Positions 1-9,218 of a stretch of DNA of 64,000 bases are shown piece by piece. The DNA comes from Victivallis sp. Marseille-Q1083 (lineage in GTDB: Bacteria > Verrucomicrobiota > Lentisphaeria > Victivallales > Victivallaceae), in assembly GCF_903645315.1 (NCBI RefSeq), contig NZ_CAHJXL010000001.1, positions 2,945,501 through 3,009,500 on the forward strand, given 5' to 3'. The notes under the pieces are model-generated. The model saw only the letters and a list, made by a program, of their open reading frames with translations. It had not been told where the DNA came from and did no database searches. The stretch's first letter is position 1; each line of letters begins with the position of its first letter. Made by a program: the position numbers and the translations under genes.

Positions 1-940
1 CGTTGGTCCAGTCTTCCTGCGGCATCAGGCAGAGTTGAATGCCTTCGGTCTCATTGGCGGCCAGGCTGAGCCGCCCCGGCGTCTTGCCGTCCAGGCCCTG
101 TTCGGGGAACACCCGGGTGATGCCGTCCGCCCAGGCGGTCAATACGCCATCCGGCGAAGCGGCCAGTTCCGCCTGCGCGGCGATCAGGCCGCGCAGCCGT
201 TCCAACTGCGGCAGCAATGACTGCAGCGCCACCTGCGCGGTATAACGCGGCGACGGCGCCCCGGCCTGTTTGAAGTCCGCCAGCGCCTCGGCATAGGCGG
301 TTTCCACCGCTTCCCGGCGCTGCTGCAGTCCGGCGTCCGGACTGGCCGGCTGCCGGAGTGATTTTTCATAAGGGGTTTGCCATTCCGCCGCGGTTTTCAG
401 GCGCTCCAGGTGCAATGGACCGTGCAGCGTCAGGTCGGCGAAACCGTATTGGCGCGGTTCTTTCGGGTCGGTCAGGAAGAAATGAAGCTCTTCGACCGGC
501 AGCTCGGTGGTCAGGCGCCGATTGACCGGCAATGTCACGGTATTCCAGCCGGGGGATAATTTCAATGGCAGGTATGAACGGCTGCCGCCCTGGTTCAGGA
601 CGCACAATTGCAGGGTGTTGTCTTCGGTTGCCGCCGGGTTGTAAATTTTTACCGTCAGGCGGTCGTACAGAATCCAATTCTTCTCCGGCAGCGCTTCCCC
701 GCGCAGAATCAGCGCCGGCCAGCGCTCTTCCCCGGCCTCGTAATCGACCAGGAAGCCGGCCGGCGCCTGATCGTCGTCCGTTGCCATCAATTCGCCCTTC
801 GCCGCCCGCAGCGAAAGTTTTTCAATTGCGCCCGGCGACCGGAAATCATTGAGCACCAACGGATCTTCCGCCTGCAAAGCTCGCAGGGACACTGCCCCGG
901 CAATCATCGTCAGCAACACCGCCAACCACCATCGTTTCAT
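1..940 (-). CDS. Exported GH123/DUF4091-like glycoside hydrolase, C-terminus beyond window
   Basis: The reading frame is open from the ATG at 940 to the left edge (313 codons), so the C-terminal part is missing. The start has a GGGAGA ribosome site about 9 nt upstream and a signal peptide (MKRWWLAVLLTMIAGAVS). Residues about 28-180 look like a beta-sandwich carbohydrate-binding region. Around residues 290-305 the motif LAANETEGIQL resembles the entry to the DUF4091/GH123 fold, as in the complete proteins at 54361-56640 and 21970-24486 here. The catalytic Asp-Glu pair would lie outside the window. It follows the pseudopilin at 1094-1795 on the same strand, separated by a strong hairpin. The family assignment rests on that N-terminal resemblance only. 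Confidence 0.6.
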   Translation of the reverse strand, partial: MKRWWLAVLLTMIAGAVSLRALQAEDPLVLNDFRSPGAIEKLSLRAAKGELMATDDDQAPAGFLVDYEAGEERWPALILRGEALPEKNWILYDRLTVKIYNPAATEDNTLQLCVLNQGGSRSYLPLKLSPGWNTVTLPVNRRLTTELPVEELHFFLTDPKEPRQYGFADLTLHGPLHLERLKTAAEWQTPYEKSLRQPASPDAGLQQRREAVETAYAEALADFKQAGAPSPRYTAQVALQSLLPQLERLRGLIAAQAELAASPDGVLTAWADGITRVFPEQGLDGKTPGRLSLAANETEGIQLCLMPQEDWTN

Positions 941-954
941 AGTCTTCTCCCATG

Positions 955-988
955 TTTCATGAAAATTACCGTCGGAAACGAGTCCGAC
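955..988. repeat. Short inverted repeats upstream of the GH123-like gene
   Basis: TTTCATGAAA is a perfect 10-bp palindrome at 955-964. GTCGGA/TCCGAC is a 6-bp inverted repeat with a 6-nt loop at 971-988. Both lie between the pseudopilin-end hairpin and the ATG at 940. They could be operator half-sites or RNA hairpins; neither role is shown. Confidence 0.3.
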
Positions 989-1000
989 TGTATTGTATTG

Positions 1001-1047
1001 CCAATTCGGACGAAAGCAAGAACGATCTCTTGCGATGTCCGAATTGG
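1001..1047 (-). other. Strong intercistronic hairpin after pseudopilin A
   Basis: CCAATTCGGAC at 1001-1011 pairs with GTCCGAATTGG at 1037-1047 (11 bp, perfect), and an inner GCAAGA/TCTTGC stem adds 6 bp. It starts 46 nt after the pseudopilin stop on the minus strand. No T-run follows it, so a stabilising or processing hairpin is as likely as a terminator. Confidence 0.7.
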
Positions 1048-1093
1048 CATTTAGAATTCTGAAAAGGCATTCTGCCCGTTTATCCGGCTCCGG

Positions 1094-1795
1094 TCAATTG
1101 GTGTATTCCCTGACGACGCCGTCGACCACCAGCGTTGTGAAGTCGAGGTCGCGGAATTGTCCGACGCTCTGGGCTTCGGCGTGGCCGTCGGCGAAAGCGA
1201 TATTGCCGGTGCTGCCGTGATTGAGGCTGGCCGCCGCATTTTCCGACGTGGCATAGGGATAGAAATTGAAGTGTCCTCTGCCTTGCTCCGCCCCGGAAGC
1301 GATGAGGGTATCGGCGAGAAGCGGAGTTTTGGTCGGCTGTTTCATCCGGGAAAGAGCGTAAAAAGCGTAATACCAGCTTGGATTGCCGAACATGGCGAAA
1401 TCACCCCAGTTTTCCTTGTATTTGTTATAGAAAGTCAAATCGTCCTTCAAATTGAGGACGCCGTAAGTCCGGAAGGGTCCCCGCCAGTCGTTCTCGTAAT
1501 CGACTTTCTGAACCGAAGGACAGAAAAAAACCGACTGGTCGACGTACTTGTTCTCATTCAGCGCCTGGTTCCAGGTCAATTCGATTTTTTTGTCGTAGAA
1601 ATAGACCAGCATGATGTCCTGGCTGTCGTTGGCATAAAGTTGAGTGCCGAGCATGTTCTGCTTCAGATTGTTGAGGCAGGTGATGCTCAAAGCCTTCTGT
1701 TTGGCCTTGCCCAAGGCCGGCAGCAGCATGCTGGCAAGAATCGCAATGATCGCAATTACAACCAGCAACTCGATCAGCGTAAACCTCTTCTTCAT
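1094..1795 (-). CDS. Type II secretion-type pseudopilin with H-X9-DG motif (cassette A)
   Basis: This 233-residue exported protein starts [17 protein letters not shown], the class III prepilin signal: a short basic leader, Phe at mature position 1, Glu at position 5 and a hydrophobic helix. The C-terminal third carries [12 protein letters not shown], an exact H-X9-DG motif known from planctomycete and lentisphaerate prepilin-like proteins. The residue before the expected cleavage site is Arg, not the usual Gly. The start has a GGAG ribosome site. A near-consensus promoter lies upstream at 1994-2022, and a GH123-like gene follows on the same strand. The likely role is a cell-surface or secretion-system minor pilin, possibly matched to that enzyme; this is inference. 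Confidence 0.9.
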   Translation of the reverse strand: MKKRFTLIELLVVIAIIAILASMLLPALGKAKQKALSITCLNNLKQNMLGTQLYANDSQDIMLVYFYDKKIELTWNQALNENKYVDQSVFFCPSVQKVDYENDWRGPFRTYGVLNLKDDLTFYNKYKENWGDFAMFGNPSWYYAFYALSRMKQPTKTPLLADTLIASGAEQGRGHFNFYPYATSENAAASLNHGSTGNIAFADGHAEAQSVGQFRDLDFTTLVVDGVVREYTN

Positions 1796-1965
1796 CTGGT
1801 TCTCCTTGGATAGTTTGTCCTTTTACGATTTATCGACCCGCCGGTTAAATAGCCGGCAACAATCCGGAACGGCAAAATATTCTCCTCGGTACATGGCGGC
1901 GGATCGGGACACGAAGTCAATTTCGAAATCGCATTGTAAATCCGGTTTCGATTTTCCTGTAACGA

Positions 1966-1980
1966 ACTGTTCCGATACAG
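1966..1980. promoter_or_regulatory. Operator-like site ACTGTTNNNNTACAG
   Basis: ACTGTTCCGATACAG lies about 13 bp downstream of the -10 of the cassette A promoter. It matches the site at 10386-10400 in the promoter of the repressor gene 9219-10349 at 11 of 15 positions with identical spacing. It may bind that repressor; inference from the match alone. Confidence 0.45.
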
Positions 1981-1993
1981 CATCCATATAGAT

Positions 1994-2022
1994 AGTATAT
2001 CAAAAAATTCGGCAAAAGTCAA
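1994..2022 (-). promoter_or_regulatory. Sigma70-type promoter for pseudopilin A
   Basis: Read on the minus strand, TTGACT at 2022-2017 is followed by a 17-bp spacer and TATACT at 1999-1994, close to the sigma70 consensus. Confidence 0.75.
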
Positions 2023-2129
2023 TCCCCCCTTTACAGAAAACTCGAAAATTACCTGAAATTATGTTTGAAATAAAAAAATTCTCCGGCCCAATATCCATTG
2101 GCCGGAGAATTTGCGTTGAAAACATTCAC

Positions 2130-5100
2130 TCAGAAACCGGTTGCCGCTTCCGCCGTCGTATTGTCCAGAAGATTGATCACCTTGAATTTCCATGCGCCGG
2201 GCATCGGTTCCAACCCGGGATCGACGAGGATTTCAGTCCTGTCCCTGCCGGCGTGGTTGCCGGTCGCCGGCCGGTAGAGCGTGCCGTCCGGCTGATAAAC
2301 TTCCAGCCGGAACAGCCCGGCGACGCCCGGATTGGCGACTATCGCCTTGACGCAGCGGCCGTCCCGCTCCAGGGTCAGCGAATACGGCTGCGCCGGTTCC
2401 GGCAGCAGCGCCAGCAGCCGGACGCCGTACGAGTCCAGCGCGGTTTCAAACCGGTCGGCCCGGCCGAGCGGCCGGCGTTCCAGTAGATCGTAGAGATAAT
2501 ACTCCCGGTCGAACTGCAGAACGGCATCCTTGCGTTCCTCCCGGCCGACTTTGGCGCGGGTCAAACCGACGTATTCATTGCCGTCGAGCCGGTAGCGCCC
2601 CAGTTCGGCGTTCGGCGGCAGCCGTACCAGCCAGTCAGCCGGTACGCCGGCATATTGCAGCGCCGTCCGGAACAGTTCGACCGCCGGGTCGCCGGCCGCC
2701 GCCTTATCCCGGATGTAGCGGTAATTGTTCGGCAGGAAGTTCAACAGCAGATGGCCGTCCTTGCCGATCATCAGCCGCCGGTCGGCGGCGAACTGCGGCC
2801 GGCCGTCAAGCACTTCGAGGTCCGGGTCGCCGATTTCCAGCTCGACGGTCCGGCCGTCGATGGTCAGGAATTCGCCCGGCTTGCCGCCGAAGGCGCTGCG
2901 AAACTTCGCATCGACCCCGAAAATCTCCCGGAACGGATTGTCCCGGCGGGCCACGCCATTTTCGTAGCAGCCGCCCGGCAGCACGTCGGCGATCAATTTG
3001 CCGCCGGCAGCGACATAACGCTCGATCGCCTCGATGTCGGCGTCGCTCATCGCCTGGGCCAGCGGCAGGATCAGGTACGGCGACACCGCCGGATCGAGTT
3101 CCGGCAATTCCTCCGGTCCGACCACCAGCGGGCCCGGATAGCCGAGGTTGGCCAGCACGGCGGTCCAGCCGCCGAAGTCGCGATGGTAATTGCGTTTGTC
3201 GGCCACCATGTAATGCAGGAAATCGGAAGCGTCGCTGGTCAGCATCGCCGGGATCGAAAAATACAGCGCAAACGGCGAAGCGACCCGGTTGGCCGGCTCG
3301 GTGATGACGTCGAGGCCGGACTGCCTGATTTCGGCGATCATCGCCTTGAGCTGCAAACCGTAATCGACAATCTTCAAATCGCCGTGGCGCAGCAGATAAC
3401 CGTTGGCCCAGTTGCCGTTGTCCCGCAGGCCGTTCAGGATTTCCCGGTAATTTTTCTCCCGGATTTCCGGAATCGGCGCATGGTAACCGGTCCAGTCGCC
3501 GAGACCGGCGCCCGGGGCGGCAAAGCTGCGCAGCACGTCGTCCAGGCCGGTATTCAACTGATCGTAAATCACCACCCGGTCCAGATATTTCAGCATTTCA
3601 TGCCAGTCGAAGCCGGTGTACAGATTGGTCAGCACCATGCCGGAAATCGCCAGCCTGCCGTCCGGATCGGCGGCTTTCATCGTCTCATACTGGGTTCTGA
3701 CCGCGTTGGTCACCGAAGTGAACATGAAATGGCGATGGTCGATGAACGAGGCGAATCGCTGTTTTTCAATCGCTTCGGCCGCCATATCCGGTTTCACCTC
3801 GTCCCAGGCGGCGAACTCGGTCCGCCAGGCGGCGTTCAACTCGTCCAGCGACGCATAACGCTGCTGCAGCCACTGGCGGAACGCCGCCAGGCACCACGGC
3901 GACTGGCAGTAATCGTTCGGCAGGTCCCAGTGGTACAGGGAACACTCATCGCCGATAAAATAGGAATTGGGGTGATAATCGGCCAGCTTCTCCACTTGCT
4001 GGCGGACGCTCTGGCAGACCTGCTGCAGATAGTCCGGGTCGCGCAGGCAATTTTCCCTGACACTGTGGCCGGGCTGGGACACATTACTCCAATCCCGGAT
4101 CGCGTAAATTCCCATCGGAATATAATTGATATTGCTGCGCAGCGCCGCTTCGGCCGCGGTCCGCTGCAGATCAAGATTGGCCAACTCGCCGCTATAGCCG
4201 AGCACCTCGTCGAACCCCATCTCGACCAGCGCCCGATGGTATTCGTCGGCGAAATAGTTCGAACAGGACCCCCAGCAGGCAAAGCTCAAGCCGGATCGCG
4301 GCGGCAGCTGCGTCGTCCAGGTCGCCTCGGCCCGGTCCAGCACCCGGCCGTCCCGGCGCAGCGTCGCCGTCAGGGTGCTCATCGTCGTCTCCGGCCGTAC
4401 TTCCGGCTCAACGGCAAAGGGCAATTCCGGCGGCAAGTCGTCGAACAGCCGGCGATACAGCACCCGGCCGTAACGGTCCACGCTTTTCAGTTCCAGCTCG
4501 GCCCCGGCAACGTCGCCCCGGAACCGGATATTGCCGGCGACCGGTTCGCCGCCGCCGAAAGATTTTTTCGCCAACGCGAACGCTTCCAGCGCCGCTGCCG
4601 CCGGCCGGTTCTGCACGACGGTATACCAGTCGGCGGTATGGCCGTCGACTTTCAGAAAAACGTTGTAAAAGTAATCGCCGTCCAGCGTCATCTTTTCTAG
4701 CGGCAGCACCAGCGGCAATTCGTTGCGGCCGGCCTGCAGCGCCGCTTCCGATTCGGCGCAGTCGACCACTTCGCCGTATTTGTCCCGGACTTCCAGCGTC
4801 ACCGTTCCTTCGGCGGCGGCGACTGCCGCGACTTCCAGGGTCAGTTGATCCTCCCCGGCGTCCAGGCCGGTGATTTCGGCCGGCAGAGCCGTCTGCGCCG
4901 CCAGCCGGACCGCCCGCAGAATCTGCGAAAAGTGATAGTCGTAGTAATTGAACCGGCTGCCGACGGCGAAATCGGGATTCGGGATCATTCCGTAACTGTC
5001 GATCATCCACTCGCGCGGATTCTGATTCAAGCGATAATTGACCGAAACCACCTTGCCTTTGCCGCAGTCGTACACCTTCAACGGCATCGCCGCCGGATCC

Positions 5101-6773
5101 GCGTCGGTCCGGATCGCCGCCAGCTTGTCATAGGGTACCGCCCGGTTCAATTTGACCGTCTCCGCTTCGTTGTACCGCAGTGCCAGGCCGGTCGAATCGA
5201 TGCCGAACGGCGGGTCGACGAAAACCAGACCGACGCCCGATTCAATTTTCGCCTTGATCTTTTCCTTGACCTCGTCCGGCAGGATTTCCCAGCGGATCGC
5301 CGAGGAAATCATGATGACGTCATAATCGGCGTCGATCACCTGCCGCGCATAGACGGCCGGGTCCGGCGCCAGCCAACTGCGGTTGTCATTGACATCGAAT
5401 GCCATTTGATGCGGATAAGCCACCTCGACCAGTTCGAGGTCGAAGTTGCCGCGCACCGTCAGCTCGGCGCTGTCGTGATGGCTCCAGGCGGTGGCGAACA
5501 GCAGCAATCTGGTTTTCTCTGCCGCGTCGGCGTCCCAGCGGATGATTTCCCGCCGAAAATCGGTGAACAATGCGGCATATTCCGGCGTGAAGGTGAATAT
5601 TTTGTCCTTCTCCGCCACCGGCGCCGGCCGGTGGCCGGCATCGAAACTTCTGGTCAGGACGGCGATTCGACGGCCGTCGGCCGCCGTCAGCTCCAGAGAA
5701 ACGACCGGCTCATCATCCGGGCACGGCAATTCCACTGCGACCTCCCGCAATGCCGGCAGCGTAATCCGCCGGCTTTCCTCGCCGCAGCGCACCGTAATTT
5801 CGCCGTAATCGCGATCGCTCCGCAACGCCGCCGTCAGCTTTCCGCCCGCCCGTTTCAAACCGGCGGCGATATGGTTGTCGGCCGCCTCCACCGACCGGCA
5901 GCCGTACAGCGGCGTGACACGATAGGAGAAGCGGAAGATGAAGTCGAACAGCGGGTCTTCCTGCTCCGGCCGAATCATCGCCTTGCCCTCCGCCAGCGGC
6001 CGGATTTTCAGGTCGGAAGTCAGGAAGTCCAGACTGGGTTGCTGCGGCCCGGTCGGCAGCCAGTTGTAGAAATTGCGCAAAGCCGGGTAATCGACTTCCA
6101 ACAACACTCCGTCGTCGGCGTCGTTCAGCGCCGCCGCCCAGCCGGCCGCCGGCTGATTGGTGACGATATCGCCGGTCGTCTCCGGCCAGCGGAGCGGCTC
6201 CAGCACCGCTTCGCCGTCGTTGAAATCCGGCCAGCTCGAACGCTGCGCGAATGGATAATAGTAGCGCATCGACGTTGTGCCGGCCGGGAACGGCACGGTG
6301 ACGAACCAGAGGTTGCCGAGAAAGTCCCGGGAGCCGGGGTTGTCGGCCGCATAGGCGACCTCCAGGCTGGCGGCATCCTCCCGCAGGGTGTAGGTTTTGA
6401 CCAGGTGCAGCGGAGAATCGCCGTTTTCCAGCGTGATGAAGCTGCCGCCGTCCCGGTCTCCGAAATCGACGACCTGCCAGGCCGCGCCGGAAGTCAGATT
6501 GATGCGGCTGCCGCGGTCGCGCAACTGTTCCAGCCCGAAGCCGCTGCCGGCCGGGGCATCGCCCTCCGAACCGGGCGAAAACAAATTCGCTTTGCCCGGC
6601 TGGCGAAAGCTCTCCACCCGGCCGCCGGCCGCCGGATTGACGACGGCTTCGACCAGTCGATTGGAGAGGCGGTAAAGCGTATTGCCGTCCTGCTCCACCG
6701 CGGCAATCTCCGCTGCCGCTTCCCAACTCAGCGCCAACGAAACGAACATCAAAAATCTTTTCCAGAAAACCAT
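2130..6773 (-). CDS. Giant exported GH42-like multidomain glycoside hydrolase (cassette B)
   Basis: About 1547 residues with an N-terminal signal (MVFWKRFLMFVSLALSWEAAA). An upstream in-frame start at 6791 adds six residues; the internal ATG gives a better signal peptide and neither has a clear ribosome site. Order of parts: a beta-sandwich region (about 30-400), a ThuA/amidotransferase-like segment (DYDVIMISS, about 490-600), further beta domains, then a TIM barrel (about 860-1200) with a GH42/GH-A layout and the acidic motif FIGDECSLYHW. A beta-galactosidase trimerisation-like region follows (SPYLILPLAQAMSDADIEAI, about 1290-1400), then a C-terminal beta domain. GH42 enzymes are normally 650-800 residues, so this is about twice the usual size. 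It sits directly downstream of pseudopilin B. Substrate unknown; a beta-galactoside or similar is only an analogy. Confidence 0.8.
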   Translation of the reverse strand: MVFWKRFLMFVSLALSWEAAAEIAAVEQDGNTLYRLSNRLVEAVVNPAAGGRVESFRQPGKANLFSPGSEGDAPAGSGFGLEQLRDRGSRINLTSGAAWQVVDFGDRDGGSFITLENGDSPLHLVKTYTLREDAASLEVAYAADNPGSRDFLGNLWFVTVPFPAGTTSMRYYYPFAQRSSWPDFNDGEAVLEPLRWPETTGDIVTNQPAAGWAAALNDADDGVLLEVDYPALRNFYNWLPTGPQQPSLDFLTSDLKIRPLAEGKAMIRPEQEDPLFDFIFRFSYRVTPLYGCRSVEAADNHIAAGLKRAGGKLTAALRSDRDYGEITVRCGEESRRITLPALREVAVELPCPDDEPVVSLELTAADGRRIAVLTRSFDAGHRPAPVAEKDKIFTFTPEYAALFTDFRREIIRWDADAAEKTRLLLFATAWSHHDSAELTVRGNFDLELVEVAYPHQMAFDVNDNRSWLAPDPAVYARQVIDADYDVIMISSAIRWEILPDEVKEKIKAKIESGVGLVFVDPPFGIDSTGLALRYNEAETVKLNRAVPYDKLAAIRTDADPAAMPLKVYDCGKGKVVSVNYRLNQNPREWMIDSYGMIPNPDFAVGSRFNYYDYHFSQILRAVRLAAQTALPAEITGLDAGEDQLTLEVAAVAAAEGTVTLEVRDKYGEVVDCAESEAALQAGRNELPLVLPLEKMTLDGDYFYNVFLKVDGHTADWYTVVQNRPAAAALEAFALAKKSFGGGEPVAGNIRFRGDVAGAELELKSVDRYGRVLYRRLFDDLPPELPFAVEPEVRPETTMSTLTATLRRDGRVLDRAEATWTTQLPPRSGLSFACWGSCSNYFADEYHRALVEMGFDEVLGYSGELANLDLQRTAAEAALRSNINYIPMGIYAIRDWSNVSQPGHSVRENCLRDPDYLQQVCQSVRQQVEKLADYHPNSYFIGDECSLYHWDLPNDYCQSPWCLAAFRQWLQQRYASLDELNAAWRTEFAAWDEVKPDMAAEAIEKQRFASFIDHRHFMFTSVTNAVRTQYETMKAADPDGRLAISGMVLTNLYTGFDWHEMLKYLDRVVIYDQLNTGLDDVLRSFAAPGAGLGDWTGYHAPIPEIREKNYREILNGLRDNGNWANGYLLRHGDLKIVDYGLQLKAMIAEIRQSGLDVITEPANRVASPFALYFSIPAMLTSDASDFLHYMVADKRNYHRDFGGWTAVLANLGYPGPLVVGPEELPELDPAVSPYLILPLAQAMSDADIEAIERYVAAGGKLIADVLPGGCYENGVARRDNPFREIFGVDAKFRSAFGGKPGEFLTIDGRTVELEIGDPDLEVLDGRPQFAADRRLMIGKDGHLLLNFLPNNYRYIRDKAAAGDPAVELFRTALQYAGVPADWLVRLPPNAELGRYRLDGNEYVGLTRAKVGREERKDAVLQFDREYYLYDLLERRPLGRADRFETALDSYGVRLLALLPEPAQPYSLTLERDGRCVKAIVANPGVAGLFRLEVYQPDGTLYRPATGNHAGRDRTEILVDPGLEPMPGAWKFKVINLLDNTTAEAATGF

Positions 6774-6816
6774 TTGAAAGAACCATTCCATTCCAGGGAT
6801 TCAGCTTGATAAATCA

Positions 6817-6854
6817 GGCGCTCCGAACGGGACGGTGTCCGCCTTCGGAGTGCC
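6817..6854 (-). other. Strong intercistronic hairpin after pseudopilin B
   Basis: GGCGCTCCGAA at 6817-6827 pairs with TTCGGAGTGCC at 6844-6854 (11 bp, one G-U), and an inner GGAC/GTCC stem extends it. It begins 38 nt after the pseudopilin stop and ends before the GH42-like start. No T-run follows on the minus strand, so it is not a canonical terminator. Confidence 0.65.
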
Positions 6855-6892
6855 TCCACCAATATACCGCCAGAAGACCGGCGCAGCGAATA

Positions 6893-7564
6893 TTACGGGA
6901 TATCGAGTCCCAGCACCGGATAATAGGACAGATCGTACAGGCGCTGCTGCGGCTCGATGGCCTGCCGGAATGAAAATCCTTCACAGTGTCCGTCGACAAA
7001 AGCGACATTGAGATAGTTGCTGTGGCGGAACGCCGTGTCCGGCCAGCCGGTGAACCGCTGGTTCCACAGCCCCGGCCAGCCGTGACCGTTTTCGACATCG
7101 CTGTACAGAAGCGCCTGGGTGGGATTCTTCACATTGGAGAGCTTATACGGCTGGCAGGTGACATAAGCGTTGGCGGTATCATCCCAGCTTCCGCCAACCC
7201 ACATATTCATGCCATAGGTATAAAAAGTTCTGTTGCCGGAATAACTTGGACACTCCATCGCCGCATGGTCACCCTGCTTGTAAGTGTTCCAGGCGACAAT
7301 TTTGACTCCCATGTAATCTGCCAGTTGTTCAAACCAGTCACCATTGGAACCCCAACTGTAATAAACAAGTGCTTGCGGTGCCGAATCATTGTTGTCATTG
7401 GCGTACATGTTGGTCGCCAACCCCAGCTGTTTGAGGTTGCTGGTGCATTTGATCGCCACCGCCTTGGCTTTGGCCTTGCCCAGGGCCGGCAGCAGCATAC
7501 TGGCGAGAATCGCGATGATAGCGATTACGACCAGCAGTTCGATCAGTGTGAATTTCTTTTTCAT
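6893..7564 (-). CDS. Pseudopilin with H-X9-DG motif (cassette B)
   Basis: This 223-residue protein starts [17 protein letters not shown] and carries [12 protein letters not shown] near the C terminus, the exact H-X9-DG spacing. The residue before the predicted cleavage site is Lys. The start is set by GGAGG 9 nt upstream. Only 18 bp separate the start from the 15-bp target duplication of the IS at 7598-9202, so its ribosome site survived but its link to the upstream repressor gene was cut. With the IS and one duplication removed, the gene begins about 34 nt after the repressor stop, as an operon partner. It may now depend on a promoter within the IS or on read-through across it. Confidence 0.9.
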   Translation of the reverse strand: MKKKFTLIELLVVIAIIAILASMLLPALGKAKAKAVAIKCTSNLKQLGLATNMYANDNNDSAPQALVYYSWGSNGDWFEQLADYMGVKIVAWNTYKQGDHAAMECPSYSGNRTFYTYGMNMWVGGSWDDTANAYVTCQPYKLSNVKNPTQALLYSDVENGHGWPGLWNQRFTGWPDTAFRHSNYLNVAFVDGHCEGFSFRQAIEPQQRLYDLSYYPVLGLDIP

Positions 7565-7582
7565 CTTGTTTTCCTCCTTTTG

Positions 7583-7597
7583 TAGGGTTGATTAATG
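7583..7597. repeat. IS target-site duplication, left copy
   Basis: TAGGGTTGATTAATG directly abuts the left inverted repeat and recurs exactly at 9203-9217. Confidence 0.9.
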
Positions 7598-9202
7598 TGC
7601 ATTCTGCGAAATACATTAAATTATTTATTTTTAACTATTTACAATGCATTGAAATTTGAAAAATCCTCCAACTGAAATTATATTGTAATCTTCTAGCAAT
7701 CAAAATCATAACTCCAGAAGGAGGAATAAAAACCAATGCAACTATCTTTATTCTGCGATTATCGCGGGTACGCCAACTCCAAATACGAGAGCCTGTTTCT
7801 TGCGCTGGAAGAATCTCATACTAGTGTCGCTAAGAAGAAAGGTCCTGGTCGTATCGGCTATGGAGATTTGGCTTACCTCAAAGCATACGTTTACAAGCAC
7901 GCGGAGGAAATCAAAAGCATTCCGGAGCTCTTGCGCAATCTGCAACGGAATCCGGTGATCTGCGAAATGATCGGTTTCCAGTATGATTCGCTGCCGGACT
8001 CGTCCCGTTTTTATACATTCCTGAGCAAGACAAAAAACTCCGAAATCCAGGCGATTCATCATGCGGCGGTTCAGTCGCTGATCGGCGGCGGCGTGGTTTC
8101 GCTTGACGTCCTGATCGTCGATTCCAAACCGGTCATGGCCAATACCAAGCACAACAATCCCAAAAATCCGAGTCGCTCATTGGATAAAGAGGATAAAATC
8201 CCCCGCAATCCCAAAGCGACTCTCGGCTATTATTCTTACTTGAAACAGCCATTCGGCACGGGCAAGCAATTCAGCTTTTTCTGGGGCTTCCGGACGCACG
8301 TATTGGTCTCCGAAGAAGGCGTTCCGCTGGTCGAAATCACCAAGCCGAACAACATCTCCGACGAACAGATTGCGCACTCGCTCTTACGCAAACTCAAACG
8401 GGTCTACGGACAGAAGAAAGGCCGAGTTTTTATCGCCGATTCCGCCTATGACCACCGCCAATTCTACGACTTTATCAAGGACGAAATCAAAGGCCAAGCA
8501 TGCATCCCAATCAATCCGCGCAACCAGCAAGCGGCCAAACTTCTCGGCGAAAAAGGCTGTCCCATCTGTCCCGGCGGACTCGAAATGAAATATTCATGCA
8601 TCACCAAGAGCGAAGGCCGCACCCGCAAGAAATTCCGCTGTCCGATCATCGCCGGAACGCGCCCGGAAAAAGCCGAATTACCTGGCCAATGCCCTTGCAA
8701 TCATCAACGATTCTGTACCGGCAGCCGCTATGGCTGTACCGCTTACATCGACGTTACCGATGATGCACGCGCCCAGGTCCCGCGCCAAAGCGCATGGTAC
8801 AAAGAGACTTATACCAAACGTACCGGCGTCGAACGCTATTTCTCGCGCCTCGGCTCGCGCGAGGTCGAACAGACCACGCATTTCAATTACCGAGCCATCC
8901 GCAACCAGATGAGCATTGCACATCTGACGCTCGCGCTCACCGCCGTCGCCGCCGCATTCATTCTCGAACAGCCGGACAAAATCCGCTGTTACAAATCGTT
9001 TGCTGACGCCGCATAGCTTCGCGATAATCTCAAATTTTTCAATCAACCCCGGCGAATTCACATCCGCCTTAATTCTTCACGCCTTTTTTCAGCGATTTTT
9101 TACCCAATTCTGCACCAACTCGTACTGTTTGCTTGTTTTCAAAGCTTTTGCCGGTGGCTCAAACTGCTTCCTGTTCACTTTTCCTCTATTTCGCAGAACT
9201 CA
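7598..9202 (+). mobile_element. Insertion sequence, 1605 bp, 16-bp inverted ends, 15-bp target duplication
   Basis: The ends are TGCATTCTGCGAAATA (7598-7613) and its partner TGAGTTCTGCGAAATA read inward from 9202 to 9187, matching at 14 of 16 positions. Both are flanked without a gap by the same 15 bp (7583-7597, 9203-9217). A single DDE transposase gene fills the interior. The exact duplication and intact gene suggest a recent insertion. A 15-bp duplication is longer than most DDE elements make. Some groups (IS1634-like, IS1202-like) make long ones, but I cannot place the family without a search. Confidence 0.92.
7736..9016 (+). CDS. DDE transposase of the IS (IS4/IS5-like fold)
   Basis: This 426-residue transposase is the only gene of the element. 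The DDE triad is visible: Asp about 129 in LIVDSKPV, Asp about 235 in FIADSAYDH, and Glu about 368 in YTKRTGVERYF. The last block resembles the Y-x2-R-x3-E signature of IS4-type enzymes, though the expected following Lys is Gly. A Cys-rich insert (CPICPGGL and further Cys pairs, about 282-340) lies between the second Asp and the Glu and may bind zinc. The start has AAGGAGG about 11 nt upstream. No frameshift or stop interrupts it, so the element may be active. Confidence 0.92.
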   Translation: MQLSLFCDYRGYANSKYESLFLALEESHTSVAKKKGPGRIGYGDLAYLKAYVYKHAEEIKSIPELLRNLQRNPVICEMIGFQYDSLPDSSRFYTFLSKTKNSEIQAIHHAAVQSLIGGGVVSLDVLIVDSKPVMANTKHNNPKNPSRSLDKEDKIPRNPKATLGYYSYLKQPFGTGKQFSFFWGFRTHVLVSEEGVPLVEITKPNNISDEQIAHSLLRKLKRVYGQKKGRVFIADSAYDHRQFYDFIKDEIKGQACIPINPRNQQAAKLLGEKGCPICPGGLEMKYSCITKSEGRTRKKFRCPIIAGTRPEKAELPGQCPCNHQRFCTGSRYGCTAYIDVTDDARAQVPRQSAWYKETYTKRTGVERYFSRLGSREVEQTTHFNYRAIRNQMSIAHLTLALTAVAAAFILEQPDKIRCYKSFADAA

Positions 9203-9217
9203 TAGGGTTGATTAATG
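9203..9217. repeat. IS target-site duplication, right copy
   Basis: TAGGGTTGATTAATG, identical to 7583-7597. It begins one base downstream of the repressor stop codon (9221-9219, minus strand). Confidence 0.9.
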
Positions 9218-9218
9218 C

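Larger units (their letters stand above)
1796..2129. other. Intergenic control region of cassette A
   Basis: This 334-bp AT-rich stretch separates the stop of the large GH42-like gene from pseudopilin A. It holds one near-consensus minus-strand promoter and the operator-like palindrome at 1966-1980. I see no RNA gene or small coding sequence; the leader of about 190 nt between promoter and start is unexplained. Confidence 0.5.

Noticed and set aside
2655-6809. Two long plus-strand frames (681 and 654 codons)
   Set aside because: Antisense to the GH42-like gene, low-complexity basic translations, no ribosome sites.
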